Shown: positions 1 to 25,129 of the stretch, piece after piece
Layout of the letters: each line of letters begins with the position of its first letter
How positions within the stretch are numbered: position 1 is the first letter of the stretch
Assembly: GCA_030340625.1 (NCBI GenBank)
Contig: JAOPHQ010001753.1
Coordinates: forward strand, 63,408 to 127,407
Origin: Merluccius polli
Lineage: Eukaryota > Chordata > Actinopteri > Gadiformes > Merlucciidae
Direction of reading: 5' to 3'
DNA length: 64,000 nt
The notes under the pieces: generated by a model
What the model was told of the DNA's origin: nothing
The model's database searches: none
Seen by the model: only the letters and a program-made list of their open reading frames with translations
Position numbers and translations under genes: made by a program

Positions 1-355
1 CAGGTACACCTGTCTGTCTGAACGAACCAGGTACACCTGTCTGTCTGTCTGAACGAACCACGTACACCTGTCTGTCTGTCTGAACGAGCCACGTACACCT
101 GTCTGTGTCTGTGGGAACCAGGTACACCTATCTGTCTGTCTGTACAAAACCATGTACACCTGTCTGTGTCTGTCTGTACCGGTTATACCTGTCTGTCTGT
201 ACCAGGTATACCTGTCTGTCTGTACCAGGTATACCTGTCTGTCTCAGGTATACCTGTATGTCTGTCTGTATCTGTACCAGGTATGTCTGTCTGTCTGTCT
301 GTACCAGGTATACCTGTCTGTCTGCCTTAGTAACATACATGTGATGTGTTAGATT
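1..355. repeat. Degenerate GTCTGTCTG-rich tandem repeat (mrpl37 intron)
   Basis: Units of roughly 20-30 bases built from CAGGTACACCTGTCTGTCTG. The repeat lies upstream of the penultimate mrpl37 exon. No coding sequence is seen; the apparent open frames come from the repeat. Confidence 0.85.
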
Positions 356-382
356 GACAGGTGTGATATGTTTGATTGACAG

Positions 383-1238
<856 letters not shown>

Positions 1239-1251
1239 TGAAGCATCAGCC

Positions 1252-1257
1252 AATAAA
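1252..1257 (+). promoter_or_regulatory. Poly(A) signal AATAAA of mrpl37
   Basis: AATAAA lies 150 bases after the mrpl37 stop, directly downstream of the (GT)n tract. It is the first such signal. Bases 1260-1465 hold nothing recognisable. Confidence 0.7.
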
Positions 1258-1473
1258 AAAAATATAATGTTTTAGTCTCATTGTTTGGGTTGTTTGTGTG
1301 TTAAAGCTGCTTGTAGGTAAGATGTGAAACCTGTTTTAAATCACATTGGCTAAAAAGCTCTAAACGACTCTCAGGAAATACAACTGTTGATAATAATAAT
1401 AATTGACAGTTTTAACACAGCAAAATTATTAAAAAGTTCTGTTTTTCACAGGTTATAATTAGTTAGTTATAAC

Positions 1474-3196
<1,723 letters not shown>

Positions 3197-3242
3197 GTTA
3201 TAACCTTATCTAGAGCAGGTTGTAGTCTCACAGCTGTACAAA

Positions 3243-3480
3243 AGAAATAATATTTACCCTCTGATGTAACGACACACCATAATATTCACCCTCTGACGTA
3301 ACGACACGCCATAATATTCACCCTCTGACGTAACGACACGCCATAATATTCACCCTCTGACGTAACGACACGCCATAATATTCACCCTCTGACGTAACGA
3401 CACGCCATAATATACGCCATAATATTCACCCTCTGACGTAACGACACCATAATATTCACCCTATGACGTAACGACACGCC
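3243..3480. repeat. 33-base minisatellite
   Basis: About seven copies of a unit containing CACCCTCTGACGTAACGACA plus GCCATAATATT, just downstream of the hAT-like element. Confidence 0.85.
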
Positions 3481-3483
3481 ATA

Positions 3484-4129
3484 TTGTCGAAGCGGTCGGT
3501 TGAGGGTTTCAAACCACATTGCTGCTCTATGTCGTCATGTGATTTCGACACTTCATGGGCGCGGCGCGGATATCGTGGAGGAGTTGGGAGAGCGCCCAGG
3601 TGTACGCAGCGCAGAGGTCCGAGCTGCTCACCCCAGGTGACCTCAGCGTGGAGCTCCGCTCTCCGCCTCAACAGCGCCGCCGTCCGGCGAGAGGAGGAAA
3701 CCCAGAAAATAAAGAAGAAGTAAAGTTTATTTGAGTGTCGAAACTGAGGACACCTGGACGCCGTACTATCCGTCCTAACTTCATTATAAACACATTGTAA
3801 TCATTATAAACACATTTTAATCATTATAAACACATTGTAATCATTGTAAACACATTGTAATCATTGTAAACACATTGTAATCATTGTAAACACATTGTAG
3901 TCATTTTAACATTGTCGTCATTTTAAACACATTGTAGTCATCTAACCCCTGTGCCCAGCAGGGAGGTGGTGTCCCCTGGTGGGAGAGGGGACACCAGTGT
4001 CCTTGCACAACCTGCAGGAGGAGCCTCCCACGGAGCCAGATGTGCTGTGATCGCCGCAGCGGCTGAGCAAGACGTCCGTTCTGCAGAAACTACGGACTCA
4101 ACAGCCCGGGAGTTCAAACACCTGGACAG
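3484..4129 (+). other. Probable acot11 promoter and untranslated 5' exon(s)
   Basis: A GC- and CpG-rich stretch at about 3540-3720 is followed by a candidate spliced exon, 3962-4129, bounded by CCCAGCAG before it and CACCTGGACAG|GTAAG after it. Neither gives an uninterrupted frame into the first coding exon at 5054, so they are most simply 5' UTR of acot11. In between, 3780-3940 is a 20-base tandem repeat built on CATTATAAACACATTGTAAT. Confidence 0.4.
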
Positions 4130-4640
4130 GTAAGCGGAAACGTAGACCTACTTCGTGAGGTGGGTAGTCAGTGGGACTAGATTTAGTCCGGACTATACTG
4201 GTAGTAGTAGTAGTGAGGCTGGGACGAGGGGAAGGCATTCAGCAGCTCAGTAAGTCCTCACGTTCACCTCCAAGTCCAAGTCCAAGTCCACTTCTTCTGT
4301 GGACTTATGTGTCTATGATGTATTAGGAAATCATATCGCGAAGTTTGACGCTTTGCTTCACCTTCGTTTAAACCCACCGATTGCATTACTTTAGGACATT
4401 ATTGCGTTATTACTTCACATTACTACATGAGCAGAGTCAAAGTGGGGTTTGTTTGTCTTTACGGGAGACTTTTTAACTCTTTCCTTTCCACCGGATTCTG
4501 TGTAAGTTGACTGCTTACTAGAGTTGTGAGTTATAGTTAATAGTGATAATAACATAATCTCATCCGAGACTCCGTAGCTGTTCACATGCAAACAAAGCTG
4601 CAAATGTCAATGATCGGAATGTAAACGAATGTGAGACAGG

Positions 4641-4642
<2 letters not shown>

Positions 4643-4730
<88 letters not shown>

Positions 4731-4757
4731 ACACGCTCACACACACGCCCACACCCA

Positions 4758-4845
<88 letters not shown>
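4643..4845. repeat. Compound (CA)n-(CT)n-(CA)n microsatellite
   Basis: (CA)n, then (CT)n, then (CA)n with short interruptions, upstream of the first acot11 coding exon. The rest of 4130-5053 shows no gene. Confidence 0.95.
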
Positions 4846-4847
<2 letters not shown>

Positions 4848-5053
4848 GGTGAAGGAGGAAGCAGTAGTCACATGGTCTGACTCAGCCCTTCAGCCAGTCA
4901 GAGCAGAACAGGGATGTCAGTTGAATTCGCTGGCCACCAGGAATGGTTACCATGGTGATGACGGACAGTCTCAACTCTATACTATACTAACTGTCACCTC
5001 CAACTGACCAAACCTAGCTCAACCTAACCTCTCCCCCTCTCCCCTTCCATTAG

Positions 5054-15669
<10,616 letters not shown>

Positions 15670-15916
15670 ACCCAAACCATCCAGTTCAGTGTGTTGGTAT
15701 AGACCCTCAACCCTAGACCTAACCCTAGACCCTAACCCAAAACTTAAACCCCAGGCCCTAACCCAAGACTTAAACCCCAGACCGTAACCCAAGACCTAAA
15801 ACTAGACCCTAACCCAACTCAAATCTAGTCTGTTGGTATAGTCCCAAACTTTATACCCAAATTACCTATTTTGAAACAAGGATGTGAAAGGGAACTCGTC
15901 TTTTGATTATTGCAGG

Positions 15917-15922
15917 AATAAA
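15917..15922 (+). promoter_or_regulatory. Poly(A) signal of acot11
   Basis: AATAAA lies about 250 bases after the acot11 stop. Another is at 16034. Between stop and signal is a degenerate CCTAACCC-like stretch (15700-15830). Confidence 0.6.
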
Positions 15923-16499
15923 AAGTGTGAAGAAGTGACCAGTGATGAGATTTATTGGGTCTTTATCCGCTATCTGTTTGAACCTGAAATATGATTAGGT
16001 CTTACCACACTTTACTGTCACCCGTCTGGGATCAATAAAGTACTATCTTATCTTAGGAGTCAAGTTCTGATGTTTGCAGACGATAGTGACTTTTATTATT
16101 CACCAACGATGGGCAAGTCCTCCTTTAGTTCCTGCTAACCCTAAAGTTCACACTAATCAATAACTGAATGGATCGATTGGTTCACTGATTTATTGATTGT
16201 TAATTTGCCTTTAAAGATCATATGGTAGAAAAACAAAACCATAATTTGCGCAGAACTGCTTGGCTATTGTCTTCATAATGTTTTATGTACCAGTGTATCA
16301 GTTTGGGATATTTTTCAATGAAAATGAGAATTTATTTTGATGGATGGGATTGTAATTCAAACTTTATTAGTTCTTGTGAACATGATGACAACAACAGTAC
16401 ATTGTGGAACTGTACATTGTATTAAACAACAAATCAGTTGGTACTTTTGTAAGTAAGGTTTCGACATTTTTAAATCTATCTTAATGCATTGTAAGCAAT

Positions 16500-16855
16500 A
16501 AAATGTATTTGTAACTACTTCTAACTAGTACTGTTTTAACTATTACTGTTTAACTAGTGCTGTTTTAACTATCACTGTTTGAACTATTACTGTTTAACTA
16601 GTACTGTTTTAACTATCACTGTTTGAACTATTACTGTTTAACTAGTACTGTTTTAACTATCACTGTTTGAACTATTACTGTTTAACTAGTACTGTTTAAC
16701 TAGTAATGTTTAACTAGTACTGTTTAACTAATGTTTAACTAGTATTGTTGACTAGTAATGTTTAACTAGTATTGTTTAACTAGTTATGTTTAACTAGTAA
16801 TGTATAACTAGTATTGTTTAACTAGTATAGTTTAACTAGTACTGTCTGTGTATCT
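16500..16855. repeat. TTTAACTAGTACTG tandem repeat between acot11 and fam151a
   Basis: Imperfect 14-26 base units centred on AACTAGTACTGTTT lie in the convergent intergenic interval. Confidence 0.85.
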
Positions 16856-16921
16856 CCTGTTGAGACCTTGTTCTTTGGATTGCTGCCCATTTTCCTTGCT
16901 TACTGTTGGACCCTGTGCCTG

Positions 16922-19900
16922 TCAATCACAACATCCCGGCTGCTGATTGGTCAGATAGTACACTCTGGTATGTCTGGATTCTCTCTGCTGGATGGAGAAC
17001 GCCTGCAGAATAGCTAGCCCCTCCCTGCTCCTCCCTCCGTCTCCCTCTCTCCTCTCCTCCTCCACCAGGAGGTCCCATCCCTCCATGGAGGACCAGACGC
17101 CCCCCAACTCCTCGTCACTGGGCAGGAGGGAGGGGTCCAGGCTGAGTGCCACGCGCATGGACCACCCCCCTGCTGGGGCGGGGGTGTGCGGGGGCCAGCT
17201 CCTCCCCCTCAGCACCAGGGTGACATGGGGGAAGAGACCCTCCACCCTGGTCACCATCTCGCCAGACAAGATGGCCACCTGGGAGGAGGGAAGGGAAAGT
17301 ATGGACCATCAGAAAGGTGTAATGATACCGTTCTGAGACCAAATCAGCCACACCTGACTCGTGTCAGGTGTGGTTACAGGTGAGTTACCTGGTGGGTGAG
17401 GGTGGTTACAGGTGAGTTACCTGGTGGGTGTGGTTACAGGTGAATTACCTGGTTGGTGTGGTTACAGGTGAGTTACCTGATGGGTGAGGGTGGTTACAGG
17501 TGAGTTACCTGGTGGGTGGGGGTGGTTACAGGTAAGTTACCTGGTGGGTGTGGTTACAGGTGAGTTACCTGGTGGGTGGTGTGTTCACAGATGAGTTACC
17601 GGGTGGGTGTGGTTACAGGTGCTTTTACCTGGTGGGTGGGTTCCAGGTGAGTTACCTCCTTGGTGGCTGTGGTTACCTGATATGTGGGTGTGGTTACAGG
17701 TGAGATCCCTGCTGGGTGGGTGTGGTTACCTGCTGGGTGGGTGTGGTTACCTGCTGGGTGGGTGCATTATGTGGGAGTTCTGTGCTGACCCAGACGGGGC
17801 GGTACAGCCGGTCCTGGCTGTAGGCGGAGCTCAGCAAGTTAAGAGCAGCTTCCAGAACCCGCAGACCCCGGGCCCTGAAGTAGAGGCCCCAGGCCCCCCG
17901 GGCCTCTGGCAGCAGGGCCAGCACCTCCTTATTTGGGGTCATGTGTTTGTTTTTAAGATTTGTTTTAAAGTACAAGTCAGAGAGAAGCTATCGGGAGTGT
18001 TTGTGTTTTCTCTACCTGCAGGCTGAGGGGTTCTGTTCGGTTCCTTCCAGATCCTTCTACCAGAGGAACCCCCCCGGTACCAGACCCCACCCACACCACC
18101 AGCATCCCACTGCCATCACCTAGGTCAGACGACACCATATATTAACCTGGTCAGAACATATTACTGTATTAACCTGGTCAGATACCACAACCACAGTCAA
18201 TAAATCATTTGTCAGACGCTTTCATCCAGACTGACTTACAGTGAATCCAGAGACAGGTCATTAAGGAGCAGGTAGGGGTTAGACGGTACAGAGACAGGTC
18301 ATTAAGGAGCAGGAGGGGTTAGACAGTACAGAGACAGGTCATTAAGGAGCAGGTAGGGGTTAGACAGTACAGAGACAGGTCATTAAAGAGCAGGTAGGGG
18401 TTAGACAGTACAGAGACAGGTCATTAAGGAGCAGGTAGGGGTTAGCCAGTACAGAGACAGGTCAGTAAGGAGCAGGTAGGGGTTAGACAGTACAGAGACA
18501 GGTCATTAAGGAGCAGGTAGGGGTTAGACAGTACAGAGACAGGTCATTAAGGAGCAGGTAGGGGTTAGACAGTACAGAGACAGGTCATTAAGGAGCAGGT
18601 AGGGGTTAGACAGTACAGAGACAGGTCATTAAGGAGCAGGTAGGGGTTGACAGTACAGAGACAGGTCACATTAAGGATGCCTAAAGGTAGACTGAGGACA
18701 TTATGAATTGAACCCAGAACCACCAGACTATCCTGTCCCCCTATCCCAAACCTGAGAGAAGCTCCATTAGGGAATCTCGGTCAAAAACAGTGAACCAATC
18801 AACTGCCAGCGGGTCCCGGTCAGCGTTGGTTACTGGGTAGAAATAATCCAAGAGGTCTCCTCCAGGATAGAACCGCCTGACACGGCCCTCAGCCCCTGAA
18901 TAGAAAACACAGAAAACACAGAAAACACAAAAACATAGAAAACACAGAAACACAGAAAACACAAAAACACAGAAACACAGAAAACACAAAAACATAGAAA
19001 ACACAGAAACACAGAAAACACAAAAACATAGAAAACACAGAAACACAGAAAACACAGACAACACGGGAAACACAGAAAACACAGAAAGAGTAATATATAT
19101 TATAATGTAATAGTAATATATATAGTATTATATTTGATATGTATTAATAGTAATATGCGTACTAGCAGCCAGTCTGAAGGCAGACAGCGTGGGTTCGTAG
19201 ATGTCGTACAGGACTCTGGATGGGTGGCTGTTGTCCCTGACAAACAAGAGGTCATTGACCTCTGGGTGGACCGCCCCCTGCCACAGAGTCAGACTGGCCC
19301 TGGCCAATCACAACGCAACACCACAACCATTCAGAGCAATCACAACACAGCACCACAACCATTAATATAATGTAATATATATGGATGTTAAATGATATTC
19401 CGGTTACCTTGGCAACTGGCTGAGTAACCAGCTCATGTGCTGCCAGCTCTTGCGGACCAATAGCGCGTGGACAGGAAAGGTTACCTAGGAAACGTATCGT
19501 AGTGTAGCTATTATTAATAATAATAATTTTTGGAAGAAAATAAGTGTAGCATCAATTAGGATGATAACATGCTAACAAACTAGCAGCATAAAGCTGCTGG
19601 ATCAGTTGACTCTACTGTGATCTCCTCTGATATATCTCCTACTGTATTGTGATATAATGTACTCTACTGTACTGTGATATAATGTACTCTACTGTATCGT
19701 GATATAATGTACTCTACTGTACTGTGATATAATGTACTCTACTGTAATACTGTACTGTGATATAATGTACTCTCCTGTACTCTACTGTGTGTGGAGGTTC
19801 TGCAGGTGAAGGGGTTGTTTGCCTTCTGTGGGAGATCCTTGACGAGGTCGTACATCTCCTTCACCATGGCGCTGGTGTAGGGCTTCACAAACGGGGGGGC

Positions 19901-21586
19901 GTAGGCCACCTGCCACACAGACACACAGACGATCCTGAAACAGGGCTGACATGTTTAGAGGAAGAAGGCTACAAGCTCTGTCAGCTCTGTTCTAACACGG
20001 TGATGAGACTGTAGGCAGTCAGGTGAGGTATAACTTCCACCCAGCTGAGGTATAACTTCCACCCAGGTGAGGTCATACCTGCTACCCAGGTGAGGTCATA
20101 CCTGCTACCCAGGTGAGGTCATACCTTCCACCCAGGTGAGGTCATACCTGCTACCCAGGTGAGGTCATACCTGCTACCCAGGTGAGGTCATACCTGCTAC
20201 CCAGGTGAGGTCATACCTTCCACCCAGGTGAGGTCATACCTTCCACCCAGGTGAGGTCATAACTTCCACCCAGGTGAGGTCATACCTTCTACCTAGGTGA
20301 GGTCATAACTTCCACCCAGGTGAGGTCATAACTTCTACCCAGGTGAGATCATAACTTCCACCCAGGTGAGGTCATAACTTCCACCCAGGTGAGGTCATAA
20401 CTTCTACCCAGGTGAGGTCATACCTTCTACCCAGGTGAGGTCATAACTTCTACCCAGGTGAGGTCATAACTTCCACCCAGGTGAGGTCATAACTTCTACC
20501 TAGGTGAGGTCATAACTTCCACCCAGGTGAGGTCATAACTTCCACCCAGGTGAGGTCATAACTTCTACCCAGGTGAGGTCATAACTTCCACCCAGGTGAG
20601 GTCATACCTTCTACCTAGGTGAGGTCATAACTTCCACCCAGGTGAGGTCATAACTTCTACCCAGGTGAGATCATAACTTCCACCCAGGTGAGGTCATAAC
20701 TTCCACCCAGGTGAGGTCATAACTTCTACCCAGGTGAGGTCATAACTTCTACCCAGGTGAGGTCATAACTTCTACCCAGGTGAGGTCATACTGTACCTTC
20801 CACCCAGGTGAGATCGTCACGTCCGGAAACTTCTCCTGAACCAGCTGGAGAAACCTGAAGAAGAACCAGGACCAATAAGATGAATGGATGATGGATTACT
20901 ACACTGACGATGAGGATAATATGTTCAATGTTTTCTATCATTCAACACGATGGACGTCATGCTCACGCGGTTCCGTTCACCACAGGTATGTAGTCCGGGA
21001 CGTTGGGACCGGTCACGATGTCTGCGTTGATCCATACCGGTCGGCCGATGGTTCTGCTCTGGTTCTTCCTGCTCAGAACGTCCAGAGATGGACCCACAGA
21101 CGCCAAGGACTTGAAGTCCAGCTTTATACCTGGAGAGAAACAGACCTTTGGAGAGAGATGGACCGTGTAGTGGTGTGTAGTGTTAGTGATGTATCTTGTC
21201 ACGTGGCGTCCCCTCTAGACCCGGTACCTTTGCTGGAGCTGAGCACGGCGTCCAGCCATTGGTCAAGAGTGTTGTCGCTGTAGACATTGGGGGGGCCATC
21301 ATGGGACATGATGGGGACAGGCTTCTGATTGGCTGTCCCGAAGCCCTCCAGGTTGACATCAGCCTCCAGAATCATCGCGCTGCCTGACAGGAAGGGAAGG
21401 CGATGATGTCACCAACGTTAAGGTAGCCAGTGACATCGTCCGTCACTCTCCCAGCCAATCAGAAAGCTCTATTGCTAAGTGCAGTGACAAATGTGTGCCT
21501 CAGCGCACAGAGGACGCTGTTGTGTCTCTTTTTTCCAAACTATGTGTTCTTCGTATTAATCGTCCAAACACTGTTTTACCTTTCCT

Positions 21587-21636
<50 letters not shown>

Positions 21637-22533
21637 CGTGCGTGTGTGCGTGTGTGCGTTTACTTGCGAGAGCTTTGTTCATCTCCGACTTGTTGTTGGC
21701 ACGGTGATACCAGGTAGCCAACAGGCCGTCAGCCCTGATGATGTCACCGGTCTGAACCAGGAAGTCCAGCATGTCTCCACCAGTAGAAAACGAGGGGAGG
21801 GGCTTAGAGGCACCTGACATCAAAAGAGGTTATTACACACACACAGGATGTAGAATGTGAACTGTAGGATTTGGAGAGGAAGTGAGGAAGAGAGATGGAG
21901 AGGAGAGCAGGAGAGGAAGAGAGGAGGAGGAAAGGTGAGAGGAGGAGGAGGAGGAGGAGGAGGAGGAGGAGGAGGAGGAGGAGGAGGAGGAGCGTACCTG
22001 ATGTGGTGACCACAGAGGTAACGACGATGATGAGGAGAAGGAAGAGGAGGCCTGTGGCTACAGACAGCATAAGGAGGTGCTCTCTGGCCAGGGAGAGACC
22101 ACACAGGGAGACCACCTCCTCCTCCTCCTCCTTCTCCTCCTCCTCCCCGCACTCAGAGTCTTTCCAAGGAACCACTGGCTTCAACCTGAAAGAACATCAT
22201 CATCGTCGTCGTCGTCGTCATCATCATCACTACCTGTCTGTCTACCTGTCTAGCTGTCTGTCTACTTGTCTGTCTGTCTGACTGTCTACCTGTCTGTTTG
22301 TTTTGTCTGCCTGTCTGTGTGTCTGCTTGTCTGTCTACCTGTCTGTCTGTCTTTCTACCTCTCTGTGTATCTGTGTGTCTACCTGTCTGTGTGTCTACCT
22401 GTCTATCTATCTGTCTGTCTGTCTCTCCCTGTCCTCTAACCCTCCCTGCTCCTTCATAACAAGGTCTGATAAATGACTAAATAGTCAAAAAGACCGGTTG
22501 CATTAAACAAAGCTGATAGTCGAAACAAACAAC

Positions 22534-22566
<33 letters not shown>

Positions 22567-22619
22567 GAAGCTCACCCTTCCTGCCTCTCTTCCCCTCCTT
22601 CATGTGTTGTCCTCTCCAT
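16922..22619 (-). CDS. fam151a: FAM151A (menorin-family, single-pass membrane protein), 13 exons
   Basis: Exons on the minus strand: 22619-22576, 22185-21998, 21813-21664, 21383-21228, 21129-20967, 20854-20797, 19909-19823, 19484-19408, 19299-19163, 18895-18752, 18119-18016, 17927-17751, 17278-16922. All phases agree, giving about 613 aa (human about 585). A short N-terminal exon leads into an acidic cytoplasmic stretch and one membrane helix (LLFLLLIIVVTSVV), so type II topology is expected. The first menorin/GDPD-like domain carries DGLLATWYHRANNKSEMNKA, ILEADVNLEG, PIMSHD, SDNTLDQWLDAV, GIKLDFKSL, RPVWINADI and TISPGWK. The second repeat begins at RVRRFYPGGDLLDYF. The protein's biochemical role is not established. 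One intron appears to use a GC donor (after 19823). The acceptor before 17927 has a weak pyrimidine tract and is the least certain junction. Confidence 0.92.
17345..17750. repeat. About 26-base GGTTACAGGTGAGTTACC repeat at a fam151a donor
   Basis: About 14 units of the form GTGGTTACAGGTGAGTTACC. Nearest the exon (17700-17751, minus strand) are three copies of CACCCACCCAGCAG|GTAACC, the true exon end and donor. Confidence 0.88.
18235..18670. repeat. 41-base minisatellite in fam151a intron
   Basis: About ten copies containing CAGAGACAGGTCATTAAGGA and GCAGGTAGGGGTTAG. Confidence 0.92.
18897..19085. repeat. A-rich AAACACAGAAAACAC repeat
   Basis: Short units of AACACAGAAA/ACACAAAAACATAG immediately upstream (minus-strand sense) of the fam151a exon 18895-18752. 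On the transcript strand this is a CTGTGTTTT-rich pyrimidine tract at the acceptor. Confidence 0.85.
19625..19795. repeat. TGTACTCTACTGTACTGTGATATAA repeat next to a GC donor
   Basis: About six units of roughly 26 bases containing GTGATATAATGTACTCTACT lie directly downstream of fam151a exon 19909-19823. Confidence 0.85.
20025..20815. repeat. 23-base minisatellite containing the fam151a exon end and donor
   Basis: About 33 copies. Read on the minus strand, units are CTCACCTGGGTGGAAG followed by GTATGAC or TTATGAC. The first copy is the real end of exon 20854-20797 (encoding S-P-G-W-K) with its donor GTACAG. Confidence 0.93.
21595..21660. repeat. (TG)n/(CG)n microsatellite at a fam151a donor
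   Basis: A TG tract with TGCGCGCGCG interruptions starts within a few bases of the donor at 21664. Confidence 0.9.
21905..21992. repeat. (AGG)n microsatellite in fam151a intron
   Basis: About 25 GAG/AGG triplets, purine-rich on the plus strand, next to the donor of exon 22185-21998. Confidence 0.9.
22195..22435. repeat. CATCGT then CTGTCTAC-rich repeat
   Basis: A short (ATC/GTC)n run, then CTGTCTACCTGTCTGT-type repeats in the first fam151a intron. Confidence 0.8.
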
Positions 22620-22914
22620 CCTGCGTCTCTCTCTCTCCACCAGTTTTCTCCCTGCTGGTGTATACAATACTATTAATATTATTGAAATATGATCAATATT
22701 ATTCAGTGATCTCTCAAGCAACGCTTTATTCCATCTCCCTCTGCAGGTGTGTGAGAGTGTGAGTGTGTGTGAGTGTGTGAGAGTGTGTGAGAGTGTGTGG
22801 TGTAACCCTAGTGAGAGTGTTATCTGCAGATTATTGGTTTGTAGTTTGACACCATAAACAGCCTCTCCTTCTGCCACCTGCTGGGGTCCAAGGCTGTGGA
22901 CTCTGTAGTGTCTG

Positions 22915-23235
22915 ATATTACTGCAGTATATTAAGAGGTAGTACTGCAGTATATTAGAGGTACTGCAGTATATTAAGAGGTAGTAATGCAGTATATTAGA
23001 GGTAGTGCTACAGTATAGGTAGTACTGCAGTATAATTAGAGGTACTGCAGTATATTGAGAGTTAGTACTGCAGTATATTAGAGGTAGTACTGCAGTATAT
23101 TAAAGAGGCAGTACTGCAGTATATTAGAGGTAGTACTGCAGTATATTAGAGGTAGTACTGCAGTATATTAGAGGTAGTACTGCAGTATATTAACAGGTAG
23201 TACTGCAGTTTATTGAGAGGTAGTGCTGCAGTTTA
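22915..23235. repeat. About 22-base GTAGTACTGCAGTATATTAG minisatellite between tyw3 and fam151a
   Basis: About 14 imperfect units. The interval 22620-23260 between the two genes otherwise holds no visible gene; the fam151a promoter should lie here. Confidence 0.88.
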
Positions 23236-23264
23236 AAAATAAAATATTTTTCATATAAAATACA

Positions 23265-23270
23265 TTTATT
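23265..23270 (-). promoter_or_regulatory. Poly(A) signal of tyw3
   Basis: AATAAA on the minus strand (TTTATT on plus), 46 bases past the tyw3 stop codon. Confidence 0.6.
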
Positions 23271-23315
23271 ACAGACATTCTGATTTAAAAAAGTGACAAA
23301 GTGACACAACATTGA

Positions 23316-24830
23316 CTATATGAAGAGGTCCAGGCAGTCGTCAAGATCCGGCTGCCTGACCTCGCTATCGCCATGACAATCGCCTCCGTCACGCGCCCCC
23401 CTCCTCCTCCTCCTTCTCCGCAGATACACCTCCTCCTTCTCCTCTTCCTCTTCCTCCTTCCTCTCCTTCTCTTCTTCCTGTCTTTCCGTCTCTTGGATCT
23501 GTAGTCCGCATGTCGTGGGGGACTGTGGGGGTTGTAGTTCTTGTGGTGGGTCAGCTGACAGGGCGGACTGAAGGTTGAGGTAGAACCTGGTGGAGACAGA
23601 ACCAGCTGACAGCTGATATCTCATATCATATCTAGATGCTTCTTAAAGTTCAGGACTAACTAAATATACTATTAACTAACCAACTAAATTCATGTGAAAA
23701 TATTGTTTTGCACAGGCGTATTTAATAATTAAACAGTTTTAGGGTTTGGAAGTAGGCAGGATTTTTAATCTCAATGGGACCTTTCCTGGTTAAATAAAGG
23801 TTTAATACATTTTCCATTTCAGAAATGAGAAAAATGTAAATGCAGTCAGAAATATTAACACATATCCCCGATTCCCCACCGCTAATAATTTCATCAAACA
23901 TTAGTGCTTTTATTTTTGAATTATTAACAGCCATTTTTGTTGCAATACACAGGCTTGTCCACCGGGGGAATGGAGGCATCAACCAGTCTATCAACTCACC
24001 TATCTATCCTCCTCAGGTTCTCCTCCATCTTCTGATTGGCTATCTGGACCAGGAAGTGGATGTAGTCCTGGCTAACCAGAAGCCTTCCCTGGTGGCTCAG
24101 AGGTACTTCTAACCCATGCGTGCTACGGACCGCCTGGGCAAACAAAATATAGTAAATAGACTTAGTAAATAGAACTGAATGTATTGTGTATATTTCGGTC
24201 TAAGTTACAGAGCGTACCACAATGATCTTGCCGGCCTTTCCCACAGTGAGGCCGGAGTTTCTGAGGCCAGAGTTGACCGCCGCTGCGTGCTGGGAGGGAA
24301 GAAGAAGAGACTAGAGACCCCACCAGCTGAGGAGGTTTAGAAGAGACTAGAGACTCAACCAGCTGAGGAGGCTTAGAAGAGACTAGAGACCCCACCAGCT
24401 GAGGAGGTTTAGAAGAGACTAGAGACCCCACCAGCTGAGGAGGTTTAGAAGAGACTAGAGACCCAACCAGCTGAGGAGGTTTAGAAGAGACTAGAGACCC
24501 CACCAGCTGAGGAGGTTTAGAAGAGACTAGAGACCCCACCAGCTGAGGAGGTTTAGAAGAGACTAGAGACCCCACCAGCTGAGGAGGCTTAGAAGAGACC
24601 CAACCGGCCTCACTGCTAGCTAGCTTCACTACGCAGTCAGAACAGAGACATTCAAGAGAACAGAATAAGACAGACAGACAGACAGAGACAGATACAGACA
24701 GACAGACAGACAGACAGACAGGTGTTCTCACCACCAGCTGTGCATCTTCTAGTCTTCTACACTGAACGTGGAGGACGAAGGGTTCAAACTTCAGCACAGC
24801 ATCTCCTGTAGAATCAGCTAGACTAGACAC

Positions 24831-24910
<80 letters not shown>

Positions 24911-25056
24911 TATCAGATGTTATCAGATGATGATGATAATGATGATGATGACGACGACGAAGAGGGTCCTCACCAGGTCCTCAGCGGTACATCTCTGATG
25001 GGAGACAAACAGCCACACACAGTGAAGCTTCTGGACCGCCCTGCAGTCTGGGTCCT

Positions 25057-25093
<37 letters not shown>

Positions 25094-25097
25094 ACAG

Positions 25098-25129
<32 letters not shown>

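Noticed and set aside
15700..15830. Telomere-like CCCTAA sequence (also 53990-54545)
   Set aside because: Only scattered CCTAACCC words in a degenerate repeat; no run of consecutive vertebrate hexamers (CCCTAA)n, so not an interstitial telomere.
20025..20815. CRISPR-like regular direct repeats
   Set aside because: No unique spacers, unit fully tandem, and the host sequence is a eukaryotic intron.
24162..24830. Minus-strand frame of 222 codons with 12-residue repeats
   Set aside because: Joins two real tyw3 exons through intronic 36-base repeats; conserved phases and the family's exon order show it is intron.
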